In this document: piece after piece, positions 26,753-35,456 of the stretch
How the letters are laid out: the number at the start of each line of letters is the position of its first letter
Numbering within the stretch: position 1 is the first letter of the stretch
Assembly: GCF_900100255.1 (NCBI RefSeq)
Contig: NZ_FMTS01000001.1
Coordinates: forward strand, 62,001 to 126,000
DNA: 64,000 nucleotides
From: Asticcacaulis taihuensis
Lineage (GTDB): Bacteria; Pseudomonadota; Alphaproteobacteria; Caulobacterales; Caulobacteraceae
Direction of reading: 5' to 3'
Translations under genes and position numbers: made by a program
Notes under the pieces: generated by a model
Databases searched by the model: none
Seen by the model: only the letters and a program-made list of their open reading frames with translations
What the model was told of the DNA's origin: nothing

Positions 26753-27493
26753 ATGTTCGACCTGACCGGAAAAACCGCCCTTGTAACCGGCGCCACCGGC
26801 GGCCTGGGCGCCGCCATCGCCCGATCGCTTCACGCCCAGGGCGCGAAGGTCGTTCTGTCCGGCACACGCGAAAGCGTTCTGGCGGAACTGGCCGCCGAAC
26901 TCGGTGACAATGCATTCATTGCCGCCGCCAATCTGTCCGATTCCGCACAGGTCGATGGACTGGTCGCCAAGGCCGAAGAGGCCGCCGGTTCCGGCCTTGA
27001 CATCCTGATCGCCAATGCCGGCATCACCCGTGACGGCCTGATCCTGCGCATGAAGGACGAAGACTGGGAAACCGTCATCAAGGTCAATCTCGAAGCCTAT
27101 TTTCGCCTGGCGCGCGCCGCCACCAAGGGCATGATGAAGCGCCGTTACGGCCGCATCATCGGCATTACCTCGGTGGTCGGCGTCACCGGCAATCCCGGCC
27201 AGACCAACTATGCCGCCTCGAAGGCTGGCATGATCGGTTTTTCCAAGGCCCTTGCGCAGGAGGTCGCCAGCCGCAATATAACCGTGAACTGCATCGCTCC
27301 GGGCTTCATTGCCTCGCCCATGACGGACGAACTCAATGACGCGCAAAAGGCCGCCATCCTGACTAAAATTCCGGCGGGCGCCCTGGGCGAAGGCAGCGAC
27401 ATCGCCGCGGCGGCCGTATATCTGGCCAGCGCGGAAGCTGGCTATGTGACGGGCCAGACCCTGCACGTCAACGGCGGCATGGCTATGATTTAA
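26753..27493 (+). CDS. fabG: 3-oxoacyl-ACP reductase
   Basis: The 246-residue SDR reduces beta-ketoacyl-ACP with NADPH. TGATGGLG near the N-terminus binds the cofactor; NAGITRDGLILRMKDEDW, ITSVVGVTGNPGQ, the catalytic NYAASKAG and the C-terminal VNGGMAMI are FabG hallmarks. The ATG at 26753 follows GAGGAG; a frame beginning at 26732 would add seven residues. It sits 77 bp after fabD. Confidence 0.96.
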   Translation: MFDLTGKTALVTGATGGLGAAIARSLHAQGAKVVLSGTRESVLAELAAELGDNAFIAAANLSDSAQVDGLVAKAEEAAGSGLDILIANAGITRDGLILRMKDEDWETVIKVNLEAYFRLARAATKGMMKRRYGRIIGITSVVGVTGNPGQTNYAASKAGMIGFSKALAQEVASRNITVNCIAPGFIASPMTDELNDAQKAAILTKIPAGALGEGSDIAAAAVYLASAEAGYVTGQTLHVNGGMAMI

Positions 27494-27592
27494 GGCCATG
27501 ATCTAGGACGATGATTTGAATATAACAACGGGTAAAATGCGCGTCTGGTGTGTGTTTTGCCGCTCTTGCTTTGGCCGGTGTTTTTAAATGTC

Positions 27593-27621
27593 TTGAAACG
27601 CCGGTTTTATATGCCTACAAG
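27593..27621 (+). promoter_or_regulatory. putative sigma-70-type promoter of acpP
   Basis: TTGAAA (27593-27598), a 17-bp spacer and TACAAG (27616-27621) form a reasonable housekeeping promoter about 78 bp upstream of the acpP ATG. A short GGACCC/GGGTCC hairpin follows in the would-be leader. The 205-bp gap after fabG and the need for very high acpP expression support a separate promoter. Confidence 0.4.
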
Positions 27622-27698
27622 ACAAAACTGGATTCTATCCTCCCCTTGGGACCCTGCGGTCTCGGGTCCTGAGTTTCTACTTTCTGAAGGGACAATAA

Positions 27699-27938
27699 AT
27701 GTCTGAAGTTCTTGAACGTGTTCGTAAGATCGTGATCGACCACCTGGATGCTGATCCGGACAAGGTCACGGAAAAGGCGAGCTTTATCGACGATCTGGAA
27801 GCCGACAGCCTCGACATCGTTGAGCTGGTCATGGCTTTCGAAGAAGAATTCGATATCGAAATCCCTGATGACTCGGCTGAGCACATCCTGACTGTGGGCG
27901 ACGCTGTTGCCTACATTGATGGCAAGCTGAAGTCCTAA
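27699..27938 (+). CDS. acpP: acyl carrier protein
   Basis: The 79-residue acidic four-helix protein carries growing acyl chains. [20 protein letters not shown] holds Ser37, the site of the 4'-phosphopantetheine arm. A ribosome-binding site GAAGGGA precedes the ATG. It has its own probable promoter and structured sequence downstream, consistent with differential expression within the fab cluster. Confidence 0.97.
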   Translation: MSEVLERVRKIVIDHLDADPDKVTEKASFIDDLEADSLDIVELVMAFEEEFDIEIPDDSAEHILTVGDAVAYIDGKLKS

Positions 27939-28010
27939 GTCCAAAGACTTGCTTGAGCGCGGTTTCAGACTCCTGTTATGGGGGTTTGGCCGCGCTTAGT
28001 TGTATCTAGA

Positions 28011-28127
28011 GCGCAATCCAACAAAGTGGTCACTACCGCATCGGCGGTCCGATTTTTGGATAAATTGCGCGCCAAAACAAAAAGCTGGAGCAAAATGATG
28101 ATTCTATCTAACGTCATTTTGCTCCAG
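28011..28127. repeat. two adjacent inverted repeats between acpP and fabF
   Basis: The first unit pairs GCGCAAT (28011-28017) with ATTGCGC (28064-28070) and continues imperfectly inward (CCAACAAA against TTTTTGG), with a small ACCGC/GCGGT stem near its centre. The second unit is a perfect 14-bp inverted repeat CTGGAGCAAAATGA/TCATTTTGCTCCAG (28085-28098 with 28114-28127) with a 15-nt loop. The paired layout resembles intergenic palindromic repeats (REP/RIME type), but no other copy is in this window. It could also attenuate or process the acpP-fabF transcript. Confidence 0.6.
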
Positions 28128-28166
28128 GTCTGGCCGTAGTAAGGCCAAATTGAAGGTTGATCGCCT

Positions 28167-29453
28167 ATGGTTCGTCGCGTCGTAATTACTGGTCTCGGTC
28201 TGGTTTCACCTCTCGGTAACGGGGTCGAGATATCCTGGAAACGCCTGCTTGAAGGCAAGTCCGGCGCCGGGCCTATCACGGCTTTCGATACGACCGACTA
28301 TGCCTGTACCGTGGCCTGCGAAGTCCCGACCGTCGATGGACGTGGCGGTGGCGGCCCGGACATCGAAGGCTCCTTCGACCCGTCTGCCGTGCTTTCCAAC
28401 AAGGAACGCCGCAAGGTTGACGACTTTATCCTTTACGCCATCGCGGCGGCTGATGAAGCCCTGAATGATGCCAACTGGCACCCGGAATCGGATGAAGACC
28501 AGGAGCGCACCGGCACCCTGATCGGGTCCGGGATCGGTGGCCTCGGCATTATCGCCGACACGGCTCTGGAATTGCGTGACAAGGGGCCGAAGCGAATTTC
28601 CCCCTTCTTTATCCCGTCCTCGCTGATCAATCTGGCCTCCGGCCAGGTCTCGATCCGTCACGGTCTGAAGGGACCGAACCATTCCGTCGTTACGGCCTGC
28701 GCCACCGGTGCCCACGCCATCGGCGATGCGGCGCGTCTGATCATGTTCGGCGATGCCGATGTCATGGTGGCCGGCGGCGCGGAATCGGCCATCGTGCCAG
28801 TCGGGATTGCCGGCTTCATTGCCTGTCGCGCCTTGTGTACGGCCTTCAACGACGCGCCCGAAAAGGCCTCGCGTCCCTATGACAAGGACCGCGACGGTTT
28901 CGTCATGGGCGAAGGGGCCGGCATTGTTGTTCTGGAAGAATATGAACACGCCAAGGCGCGCGGCGCCAAAATCTACGCCGAAGTTCTGGGATACGGCCTG
29001 ACCGGCGATGCCTACCATATCACCGCGCCTTCCGAGACCGGAGATGGCGGTTACCGGGCGATGGTAGCGGCGGCGAAGAATGGCAATATCGACCCGGCGA
29101 CCATCGACTATGTCAATTCACACGGCACTTCGACCATGGCTGATGGCATCGAGTTGAAAGCCATCGAAAAGTTCCTCGGCGAGCGTGCCGCCACCGGTAC
29201 TGTGTCCTCGACCAAATCGGCGATCGGCCACCTGCTGGGCGGCGCCGGTGCGGTGGAAGCAATCTTCTGCACCCTGGCAATCCGCGACCAGATCGCCCCG
29301 CCGACGATCAACCTCGATAATCCCGATGTCGATACCCCGATCGACCTGGTGCCGCACAAAGCCAAGCCAATGAAGATCAAGCGGGTGCTTTCCAACAGTT
29401 TCGGCTTCGGCGGGACCAATGCCGCGCTTATCCTGGGTGCGGTTGACGAATGA
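28167..29453 (+). CDS. fabF: 3-oxoacyl-ACP synthase II
   Basis: This 428-residue condensing enzyme has a thiolase fold. Cys168 in VVTACATGAHAIG is the acyl-accepting nucleophile; the two catalytic histidines lie in NSHGTSTMADGIE and SAIGHLLGGAG. RVLSNSFGFGGTNAALIL closes the protein. The start follows GAAGG and the stop overlaps the mltG start by 4 bp. Confidence 0.97.
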   Translation: MVRRVVITGLGLVSPLGNGVEISWKRLLEGKSGAGPITAFDTTDYACTVACEVPTVDGRGGGGPDIEGSFDPSAVLSNKERRKVDDFILYAIAAADEALNDANWHPESDEDQERTGTLIGSGIGGLGIIADTALELRDKGPKRISPFFIPSSLINLASGQVSIRHGLKGPNHSVVTACATGAHAIGDAARLIMFGDADVMVAGGAESAIVPVGIAGFIACRALCTAFNDAPEKASRPYDKDRDGFVMGEGAGIVVLEEYEHAKARGAKIYAEVLGYGLTGDAYHITAPSETGDGGYRAMVAAAKNGNIDPATIDYVNSHGTSTMADGIELKAIEKFLGERAATGTVSSTKSAIGHLLGGAGAVEAIFCTLAIRDQIAPPTINLDNPDVDTPIDLVPHKAKPMKIKRVLSNSFGFGGTNAALILGAVDE

Positions 29454-30556
29454 TCCGCATCACCGGCCAGGCATCGTCGGAAAAGGGGGGCAAGTCGCTT
29501 TGGGCCCCTCTGGCGGGGCTTTTGGCCGGTTTGCTGCTGCTGGTTTTTTCCGGCGGCCTGTTCCTCTATGCCCAGCTCTATGGACCTGGTCTGAAAACCA
29601 CGACACGGGTGACGCTGGCGCATGGCATGAGCGTCAGGGGGATGGGGCAGGCACTTGAAAAAGCACATGTCATCCACTCAGCCAGCCTGTTCCGGTTGGC
29701 AGCAAAGTTCACTGGCCGGCACAGCCTGAAGGCGGGCACCTATGAATTTCCAGCCGGCACCTCGCTGATGAGCGCGCTGCGGCGGATTGAAGACGGCAAG
29801 GTCGTCCAGACCTTCATCACCATCCCCGAAGGGCGGACCTCGGCCCAGGCCGTGCGTATCCTGATGGGTATCAAAGACCTGACCGGCGATGTCGAGGTGC
29901 CACCGGAAGGGGCTATCCTGCCGGAAACCTATCTCTATCAGCCGGGCGAAACGCGTCAGGCCGTGCTCGACCGGATGCTCGACGCCGGCCGTGATACGCT
30001 GGACGCGCTTTGGGCCAAACGCGCCCCGGACCTGCCGTTTGCCACCAAGGAAGACGCCCTGATCATGGCCTCGATCGTCGAGCGCGAGACCGCCCTGCCG
30101 GCGGAGCGCCCGCGCGTGGCGGCCGTTTTTATCAACCGCCTGCGCAGCGGCATCCGCCTGGGTTCCGACCCGACCGTCATCTATGGCATTTCACATGGTG
30201 AACCGCTTGGCCGGGGGTTGACGCGGGAGGAACTGGATACGCCGACGCCGTGGAACACCTATCAGATCGACAAATTGCCGGTAACGCCGATCGCCAATCC
30301 CGGTAAGGCGTCAATTGCCGCCGTGCTCAATCCCGCCAAAACACAGGATCTCTATTTCGTGGCCAATGGAACCGGCGGGCATGTCTTTGCCGCCAGCTAT
30401 GAGGAGCACCTGGCCAATGTCGCCAAATGGCGGGCCATGGAAGCCCAGGTTAATGTCTATACGTCTTCTGCCGTTGCGCCAGAGCCACCTGTGGGGCCGT
30501 CCGTTGCCAGGACCGACAAGGCGGCAAAACCAGTGCGTCTGAGCGCCAGGCGTTAA
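29450..30556 (+). CDS. mltG: endolytic murein transglycosylase MltG
   Basis: The 368-residue protein has one N-terminal transmembrane helix (about 20-42), a LysM-like region and the YceG/MltG catalytic domain with the glutamate in MASIVERETALPAERPRVAAVFINRL and the LGSDPTVIYG and TPWNTYQI motifs. It cleaves nascent glycan strands and so sets their length. ATGA overlap with fabF indicates translational coupling, linking lipid and peptidoglycan synthesis. Confidence 0.94.
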   Translation: MIRITGQASSEKGGKSLWAPLAGLLAGLLLLVFSGGLFLYAQLYGPGLKTTTRVTLAHGMSVRGMGQALEKAHVIHSASLFRLAAKFTGRHSLKAGTYEFPAGTSLMSALRRIEDGKVVQTFITIPEGRTSAQAVRILMGIKDLTGDVEVPPEGAILPETYLYQPGETRQAVLDRMLDAGRDTLDALWAKRAPDLPFATKEDALIMASIVERETALPAERPRVAAVFINRLRSGIRLGSDPTVIYGISHGEPLGRGLTREELDTPTPWNTYQIDKLPVTPIANPGKASIAAVLNPAKTQDLYFVANGTGGHVFAASYEEHLANVAKWRAMEAQVNVYTSSAVAPEPPVGPSVARTDKAAKPVRLSARR

Positions 30557-30581
30557 TACCCCCGACATCCGGAGACACTCC

Positions 30582-31463
30582 ATGAGTCTGGCTAGCATGA
30601 CCGGCTTTTCCCGCATTGAGGGCGGGTATGACACCTTGACCTGGACCCTGGAAATGCGCAGCGTCAATGGTCGTGGTCTCGACGTCAAATACCGATTTCC
30701 GGCCGGTTTTGAGGCCGTGGAGAGGCTGGGGCGCGACCTGGCCAAGAGCCGGTTCCAGCGCGGCCAGATGAACCTGACCGTATCGGTCGGTAGCGCCGCG
30801 GCGAAAACCGGTGTGACGCTCAAAAAGGATGTGCTTGAATTCTATCTCGAAGCCAGCCGCGCCCTGATCGACGCCGGTGAGGCGGTGACGCCTTCCGTAG
30901 ATGGTTTGCTGAGCCTTCGCGGCGTCATTGAGGCAGCCGGCGACGAGCGCGCCGAACTGAATGCCGAAGCTGAGGCGGCATTGGTGGTTGACCTTGCGGC
31001 GCTCTTTGACCGCCTGAAAGAGGCTCGTGAAAGCGAAGGTCGGGCGCTTGAAGCCATATTGAAGGGCCACCTGATCACCATGGCGGCCTGTGTTGAACGC
31101 GCCAAGGGGCTGGCGGATCAGCAGGTTGAGGCGATCAGGGAACGTTTCACCCGCCGGCTGGATGAGTTGTTGCCCGATGCCCAGGATTTTCAGGAGCGCG
31201 TTCTCCAGGAAGCGGCACTTCTGGCCACCAAGGCCGATGTCCGCGAGGAACTGGACCGCCTGACCTCGCATCTCGACCAGGCGCACCAGTTGATCGAGGG
31301 GGAAGCGGCACCGGGGCGCAAGCTTGACTTCCTGGCGCAGGAGTTCATGCGGGAAGCCAACACCCTGTGCTCGAAATCGGCCTTTATCGAATTGACCCAG
31401 ACCGGGCTGGAGCTTAAAGCCTCGATTGATCAGTTCCGTGAACAAACGCAAAATGTGGAGTAG
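30582..31463 (+). CDS. YicC-family endoribonuclease-like protein
   Basis: The 293-residue protein begins MSLASMTGFSRIEG, the signature of YicC/YloC proteins, and ends with LDFLAQEFMREANTLCSKS, the conserved C-terminal motif. The middle is long-helical. E. coli YicC is an endoribonuclease involved in small-RNA turnover. It lies directly upstream of gmk with a 3-bp gap, the widespread yicC-gmk pairing. Confidence 0.92.
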   Translation: MSLASMTGFSRIEGGYDTLTWTLEMRSVNGRGLDVKYRFPAGFEAVERLGRDLAKSRFQRGQMNLTVSVGSAAAKTGVTLKKDVLEFYLEASRALIDAGEAVTPSVDGLLSLRGVIEAAGDERAELNAEAEAALVVDLAALFDRLKEARESEGRALEAILKGHLITMAACVERAKGLADQQVEAIRERFTRRLDELLPDAQDFQERVLQEAALLATKADVREELDRLTSHLDQAHQLIEGEAAPGRKLDFLAQEFMREANTLCSKSAFIELTQTGLELKASIDQFREQTQNVE

Positions 31464-31466
31464 GCG

Positions 31467-32123
31467 ATGCCGAATACCTCTAACCCCGGCACGCAGCGCA
31501 TAAAGCGCGGTCTCATGCTTATCGTTTCATCGCCCTCCGGCGCCGGCAAGACGTCGCTGTGCCGGCGGCTGATGGCCGATCATGCCGATCTTGATCTCTC
31601 GACATCAGTCACAACGCGAAAACCGCGCCCTGGTGAGCAGGAAGGGCGTGAATATCACTTCATCGACGACACTCACATGGATGAACTGATCGCCGAGGAT
31701 GCCTTCCTGGAACATGCTTCGGTGCATGATCATCGCTACGGCTCCTTACGCGAACCGGTCGAGCGCGCCCTGTCTCAGGGCAAGAATGTGCTGTTCGATA
31801 TCGACTGGCAAGGGGCGCAGCGTATCTCCGCCAAGGCGCCGTCGGACGTGGTGCGCATCTTCATTCTGCCGCCGTCGATGGAGGAATTGAAGCGCCGGCT
31901 GATCGCTCGCGCGCAGGATGAGATGGCGGTGATCGAGCGTCGTCTGGCGCGTGCCAAGGGCGAGATCGCGCACTGGGCGGAATATGATTATGTCATCCTG
32001 AATGACGATTTTGACCGGTCCTATGCCGAACTGATCCACATCTATCATGCTGAGGTCGCGCGCCGCTCGCGTGGGCTTTGGATTGCGCCTTTTGTGGATG
32101 AACTGATGTCGGAGCCTGTCTAA
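31467..32123 (+). CDS. gmk: guanylate kinase
   Basis: The 218-residue enzyme phosphorylates GMP to GDP. The P-loop SSPSGAGKTSL, the GMP-binding TTRKPRPGEQEGREYHF, and the lid region with RRLARAKGEIAHW are present. The TAA stop codon is also the first bases of the junction element between gmk and rsmA. Confidence 0.96.
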   Translation: MPNTSNPGTQRIKRGLMLIVSSPSGAGKTSLCRRLMADHADLDLSTSVTTRKPRPGEQEGREYHFIDDTHMDELIAEDAFLEHASVHDHRYGSLREPVERALSQGKNVLFDIDWQGAQRISAKAPSDVVRIFILPPSMEELKRRLIARAQDEMAVIERRLARAKGEIAHWAEYDYVILNDDFDRSYAELIHIYHAEVARRSRGLWIAPFVDELMSEPV

Positions 32124-32243
32124 CGGGGTTTGGGGCCTGTGGCCCCATAAACCTTGCTTTATTCAAAGAAAATATCCGCCATTTTGGCGGATATTTTCTT
32201 TGAAAGAGAGAAGACTTGGGGCCGCAGGCCCCAAACCCCGTTA
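32121..32243. repeat. nested-palindrome junction element, copy A
   Basis: A 123-bp element fills the space between the converging gmk and rsmA genes. Its outer arms (32121-32146 and 32218-32243) are inverted repeats matching at 25 of 26 positions and include both stop codons; each begins TAACGGGGTTTGGGGCC and folds on itself as GGGGCC TGN GGCCCC. Inside are a perfect 19-bp stem (32162-32180 with 32186-32204) and two unlike spacers, ATAAACCTTGCTTTA on the left and AAGTCTTCTCTC read inward from the right. Copies B and C share this plan. Confidence 0.85.
32162..32204. terminator. central bidirectional terminator of junction element A
   Basis: A perfect 19-bp inverted repeat beginning TTCAAAGAAAATATCC with loop ATTTT. 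The lower stem is A-rich on one side and T-rich on the other, giving TTTTCTTTGA after the GC-rich part on either strand. Confidence 0.8.
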
Positions 32244-33065
32244 GATCAGATGCGCCAGCCGCAGGAAGTCCTGCGGTGACACCTGTTCCGCCCGTTCACT
32301 CGGCGTGATACCGGCCTTTTCCAGCAGGGCTTCGCCGCCCAGTGATTTGAGCGATGCGCGCAGCATCTTGCGGCGCTGGCCAAAGGCGGCGGCGGTGACT
32401 TTTTCGAGATTTCGGATCACGCGTGGTTCCGGACGTTCCGCCTTTGGTTTCAGATGCACCACGGCGCTGTCGACCTTTGGCGGCGGCGTAAAGGCGCGGG
32501 CTGGCAGGTCCATGATCTTCTGGCAATCGCACAAAACCTGGGAGATCACCGACAGCCGGCCATAGTCATTATCGCCCACCGGCGCCACGACACGCAGGGC
32601 CACTTCCAACTGGAACATCAGGGTCATGGACAGGGGCAGCCACGGGCCGGTCAGCCACTTGATCAGCAGCGGCGTCCCGACATTGTAGGGCAGGTTGGAA
32701 ACAATATGTGCTGCTTCCGTTAGGTTGCGGTCCGCAAGTGAGCGAGCTTCGTCAATCTTGGTGGCGTCTCCCTCGATGACCTCGAACCGGTCACCATATA
32801 CGCCATTCAATTCACCCAGCAGGTCTATAAAGCGACTGTCCATCTCCACCGCTATGACCTTGCGGGCTTCGGTTTCCAAAAGGGCACGCGTCAAACCACC
32901 GGGGCCTGGGCCGACCTCGATCACGACATCACCATCGAACGGGCCACCCAGGCGGACGATCTTGCGGGTGATGTTGAGATCAAGCAGGAAATGCTGGCCA
33001 AAGCTCTTCTTGGCCATCAGGCCGTGGGCTTCAAGGCTTTCGCGGAGGGAGGGCAGATCGGTCAT
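32241..33065 (-). CDS. rsmA: 16S rRNA dimethyladenosine transferase
   Basis: The 274-residue RsmA/KsgA enzyme dimethylates A1518 and A1519 in 16S rRNA using S-adenosylmethionine. KKSFGQHFLLD near the N-terminus, the SAM motif EVGPGPGGLTRALL and the catalytic SNLPYNVGTPLL are present. It is the last gene of the lptF-lptG-lptD-surA-pdxA-rsmA run; its start overlaps the pdxA stop by 4 bp. Confidence 0.95.
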   Translation of the reverse strand: MTDLPSLRESLEAHGLMAKKSFGQHFLLDLNITRKIVRLGGPFDGDVVIEVGPGPGGLTRALLETEARKVIAVEMDSRFIDLLGELNGVYGDRFEVIEGDATKIDEARSLADRNLTEAAHIVSNLPYNVGTPLLIKWLTGPWLPLSMTLMFQLEVALRVVAPVGDNDYGRLSVISQVLCDCQKIMDLPARAFTPPPKVDSAVVHLKPKAERPEPRVIRNLEKVTAAAFGQRRKMLRASLKSLGGEALLEKAGITPSERAEQVSPQDFLRLAHLI

Positions 33066-34063
33066 GCAGCGGCTCTATTCCGGCTGATTTCGTCGGCGGC
33101 GCGAATGGCGGCCAGCAGGCTGTCAACCCGCGCAATGCCCTTGCCGGCGATATTGAAACCGGTGCCATGATCCGGTGAGGTACGGACAATAGGCAGGCCC
33201 AGGGTAATATTGACGCCGCCCCAGAAATCGAGGGTTTTCAGCGGAATAAGTCCCTGATCGTGATACATGCACAGGGCGGCATCATAAGCCGTGCGCGCCT
33301 CGTCATGGAACAGCGTGTCCGCGGGAAATGGGCCCTGAATATTGATGCTTTCATTCTGCAATTGATTTAGGGCGGAGGCCAGAATGTCGATTTCCTCGCG
33401 GCCTAGGGTGCCCTCTTCGCCGGCGTGTGGATTCAGGCCGGCCATGACCAGGCGTGGCGCGGCAATGGCGAAATCTTTGATCAGCGCGGCATTCGTAATG
33501 CGCGCCAGTTCAACCAGTCCGGCAATCGACAGAGTCGCAGGCACGGCGCTCAAAGGCGTGTGAATGGTCGCCAGAACAACACGCAGATCCTTTGCTGTAA
33601 GCATCATGACCGGCGTGGGCACGACATTGCCCTTACGGCAAAGGTCTGCAAGGTATTCTGTATGGCCGGGGAAACGAAAACCGGTCGCGTAAAGCACAGA
33701 CTTGGCGATCGGGCAGGTGATCAGGGCGCGCGCCCGGCCGCCGAGGCACAGTTCGGCGCCGGTCCTGATCCAGTCAATGATAAAGGGGGCATGGACGCCA
33801 TCTGGCTGCCCGGCGACCGCCGGCGCGCTCAGTGGCCTGTCGAGCACTGGCAGGGCATCGGCGAAATGTGCATTGGTTTCCGACACATCGGCCACTGGCA
33901 TGACCGGCACGCCCTGTGCGGCCATGAGCCTGGCATCACCGATCACGCAAAAAGCTAAACCAGCCTGATCTCTCAGGCTGGTCCAGGCTTTCGCCGCAAG
34001 CTCCGGGCCTATCCCGCAGGGATCACCCAGGCTCATAACCAATGGGGCGTCAGTGGTTCTCAA
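33062..34063 (-). CDS. pdxA: 4-hydroxythreonine-4-phosphate dehydrogenase
   Basis: The 333-residue enzyme acts in pyridoxal phosphate synthesis. The N-terminal MSLGDPCGIGPEL, metal-ligand histidines in ATIHTPLSAVP, GLNPHAGEEG and MYHDQGLIPLK, and GTGFNIAGKG are family motifs. The start is a TTG at 34063; beginning at the next ATG (34036) would remove the first conserved strand. It overlaps surA upstream and rsmA downstream, the usual surA-pdxA-rsmA order. Confidence 0.94.
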   Translation of the reverse strand: MRTTDAPLVMSLGDPCGIGPELAAKAWTSLRDQAGLAFCVIGDARLMAAQGVPVMPVADVSETNAHFADALPVLDRPLSAPAVAGQPDGVHAPFIIDWIRTGAELCLGGRARALITCPIAKSVLYATGFRFPGHTEYLADLCRKGNVVPTPVMMLTAKDLRVVLATIHTPLSAVPATLSIAGLVELARITNAALIKDFAIAAPRLVMAGLNPHAGEEGTLGREEIDILASALNQLQNESINIQGPFPADTLFHDEARTAYDAALCMYHDQGLIPLKTLDFWGGVNITLGLPIVRTSPDHGTGFNIAGKGIARVDSLLAAIRAADEISRNRAAA

Positions 34064-35456
34064 TCGTCGCCGTACTTCTTAGTTCGCGCAGGTAGCGGCG
34101 TCCCAGCATGGACAGGCGCTGATTGACCAGATTGTTTTCGACCTGGTCGCGGCTCAGGGCGTTATCCCCCGCCAGTTGGCGGTCGCAGACATAAAGTACG
34201 TTCATGTTCTGCGCATTGCGAAGCGGTTCCGTCACCTGGTTGTTCTTCAGCGGGCGCAGGGCGTCGGCATAATTGGTCAGTAGCGTTGAAAGCTGGGCAT
34301 CGCCCAGATCGGTGACCTGGACACCGGCAGGGGCCTTGCCGTCCAGGTCATCGAAGGCTTCGCAGCTATCAACACGCGACCGGAAACTGGCGAGGGCCGC
34401 ATTGGCGGCGGCCACATCGGCGGGGCTGGCATTGGCTGGCAGGGGAACGGCGGCCTGCTTGAGACGGAAGACCATGTCGGCATTGCCATCGGTCTTCTGG
34501 CGCAGCAGGTAAATATAGACTCCGTCCTTGGTCACGATCGGCTCACTCATTTCACCGGGCTTGAGCGAGGCCAGAACCGTTTCGACCGACGGCTCAATAT
34601 TGCCGGAAACCAGCCAGCCGGCATCGCCGCCATTGGCGGCCGAGGGTGCATTAGAAAATTGGCGAGCGACGGCCTGGAAGGGCGCGACCTTGGCCGCTAT
34701 CTGGTCGCGCAACTGCTTGGCGCCCTGAAGCGCGTTGGCGGGGGAACCAGCCGTCGTATTGTCGATAAAGATTTCCGCCACAAGATATTGCGGCTTCTGG
34801 CCGTCGGCGATGACCTTGTCCATCAGGGAATCGACCTGGGCCGTGCCGACATTGGCGCTGGAATGATAGCGGCCGCCAACCAACTGGTTCCAGCCAGATT
34901 CAGCGGCAATCTGGGCGCGTAGAGTAGCCGGTTCGACCCCGACGCGCTTCAGTTCGCTCAGGAGCTGGTCGGGTTTCAGATTGCTTTGCGAGGCCATACG
35001 GGCGATTTCGTCGTCAACTTCGGCATCGGTCACCTTGACCTTCCAGTGGTCCAGCTCCTGCTGTTGCAGACGTTCGTCGATCAGGCTGTTCAGGGCCTGC
35101 TGCTGGAAGGCGGCGTAATTTTCCTGCGTCACCTGCACGCCCGACGTCACGATCAGCAGCAACATGCGCTGTTTCAGGTCATAAGAGGTGATCATGTCGT
35201 TATTGACGGAAACCAGTATGCCTTCCGCCAGCGGCGGCAATTGCGGTGCCTGGGTATCGGGTGTCAGGGCCGGCTGCGAGGCGAGGGCGGCGTCACCCGT
35301 ATCTGGCGTCTGGGGGAAGCTTTGCGCCAGAACGGGGGAAGCCCCGAGCATCAATGCCACGGACAGGACGGGCAAAACCCTGGACATGAATGAACCGGAG
35401 GTCAGAGGAGTGGACATGTGCATAGCGTGACGGTTTGACCTGAGTTTAGCGGACAT
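34050..35456 (-). CDS. surA: periplasmic peptidyl-prolyl isomerase/chaperone SurA
   Basis: This is a 468-residue protein. A signal peptide ends at SPVLA-Q, the exact start being uncertain (several in-frame ATGs between 35456 and about 35385). The SurA N-domain (about 80-210) includes INDYLLKQR-type sequence here as VNNDMITSYDLKQRMLLL. One clear parvulin domain (about 235-335, with AVARQFSNAPSAANGGDAGW) is followed by a second, degenerate one. SurA escorts outer-membrane proteins such as LptD to the BAM complex. It overlaps the lptD stop by 11 bp, suggesting coupling. Confidence 0.92.
   Translation of the reverse strand: MSAKLRSNRHAMHMSTPLTSGSFMSRVLPVLSVALMLGASPVLAQSFPQTPDTGDAALASQPALTPDTQAPQLPPLAEGILVSVNNDMITSYDLKQRMLLLIVTSGVQVTQENYAAFQQQALNSLIDERLQQQELDHWKVKVTDAEVDDEIARMASQSNLKPDQLLSELKRVGVEPATLRAQIAAESGWNQLVGGRYHSSANVGTAQVDSLMDKVIADGQKPQYLVAEIFIDNTTAGSPANALQGAKQLRDQIAAKVAPFQAVARQFSNAPSAANGGDAGWLVSGNIEPSVETVLASLKPGEMSEPIVTKDGVYIYLLRQKTDGNADMVFRLKQAAVPLPANASPADVAAANAALASFRSRVDSCEAFDDLDGKAPAGVQVTDLGDAQLSTLLTNYADALRPLKNNQVTEPLRNAQNMNVLYVCDRQLAGDNALSRDQVENNLVNQRLSMLGRRYLRELRSTATIENH

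Noticed and set aside
26333-27499. A 388-codon minus-strand frame over fabD and fabG
   Set aside because: It crosses two conserved genes on the opposite strand and contains no family motif.
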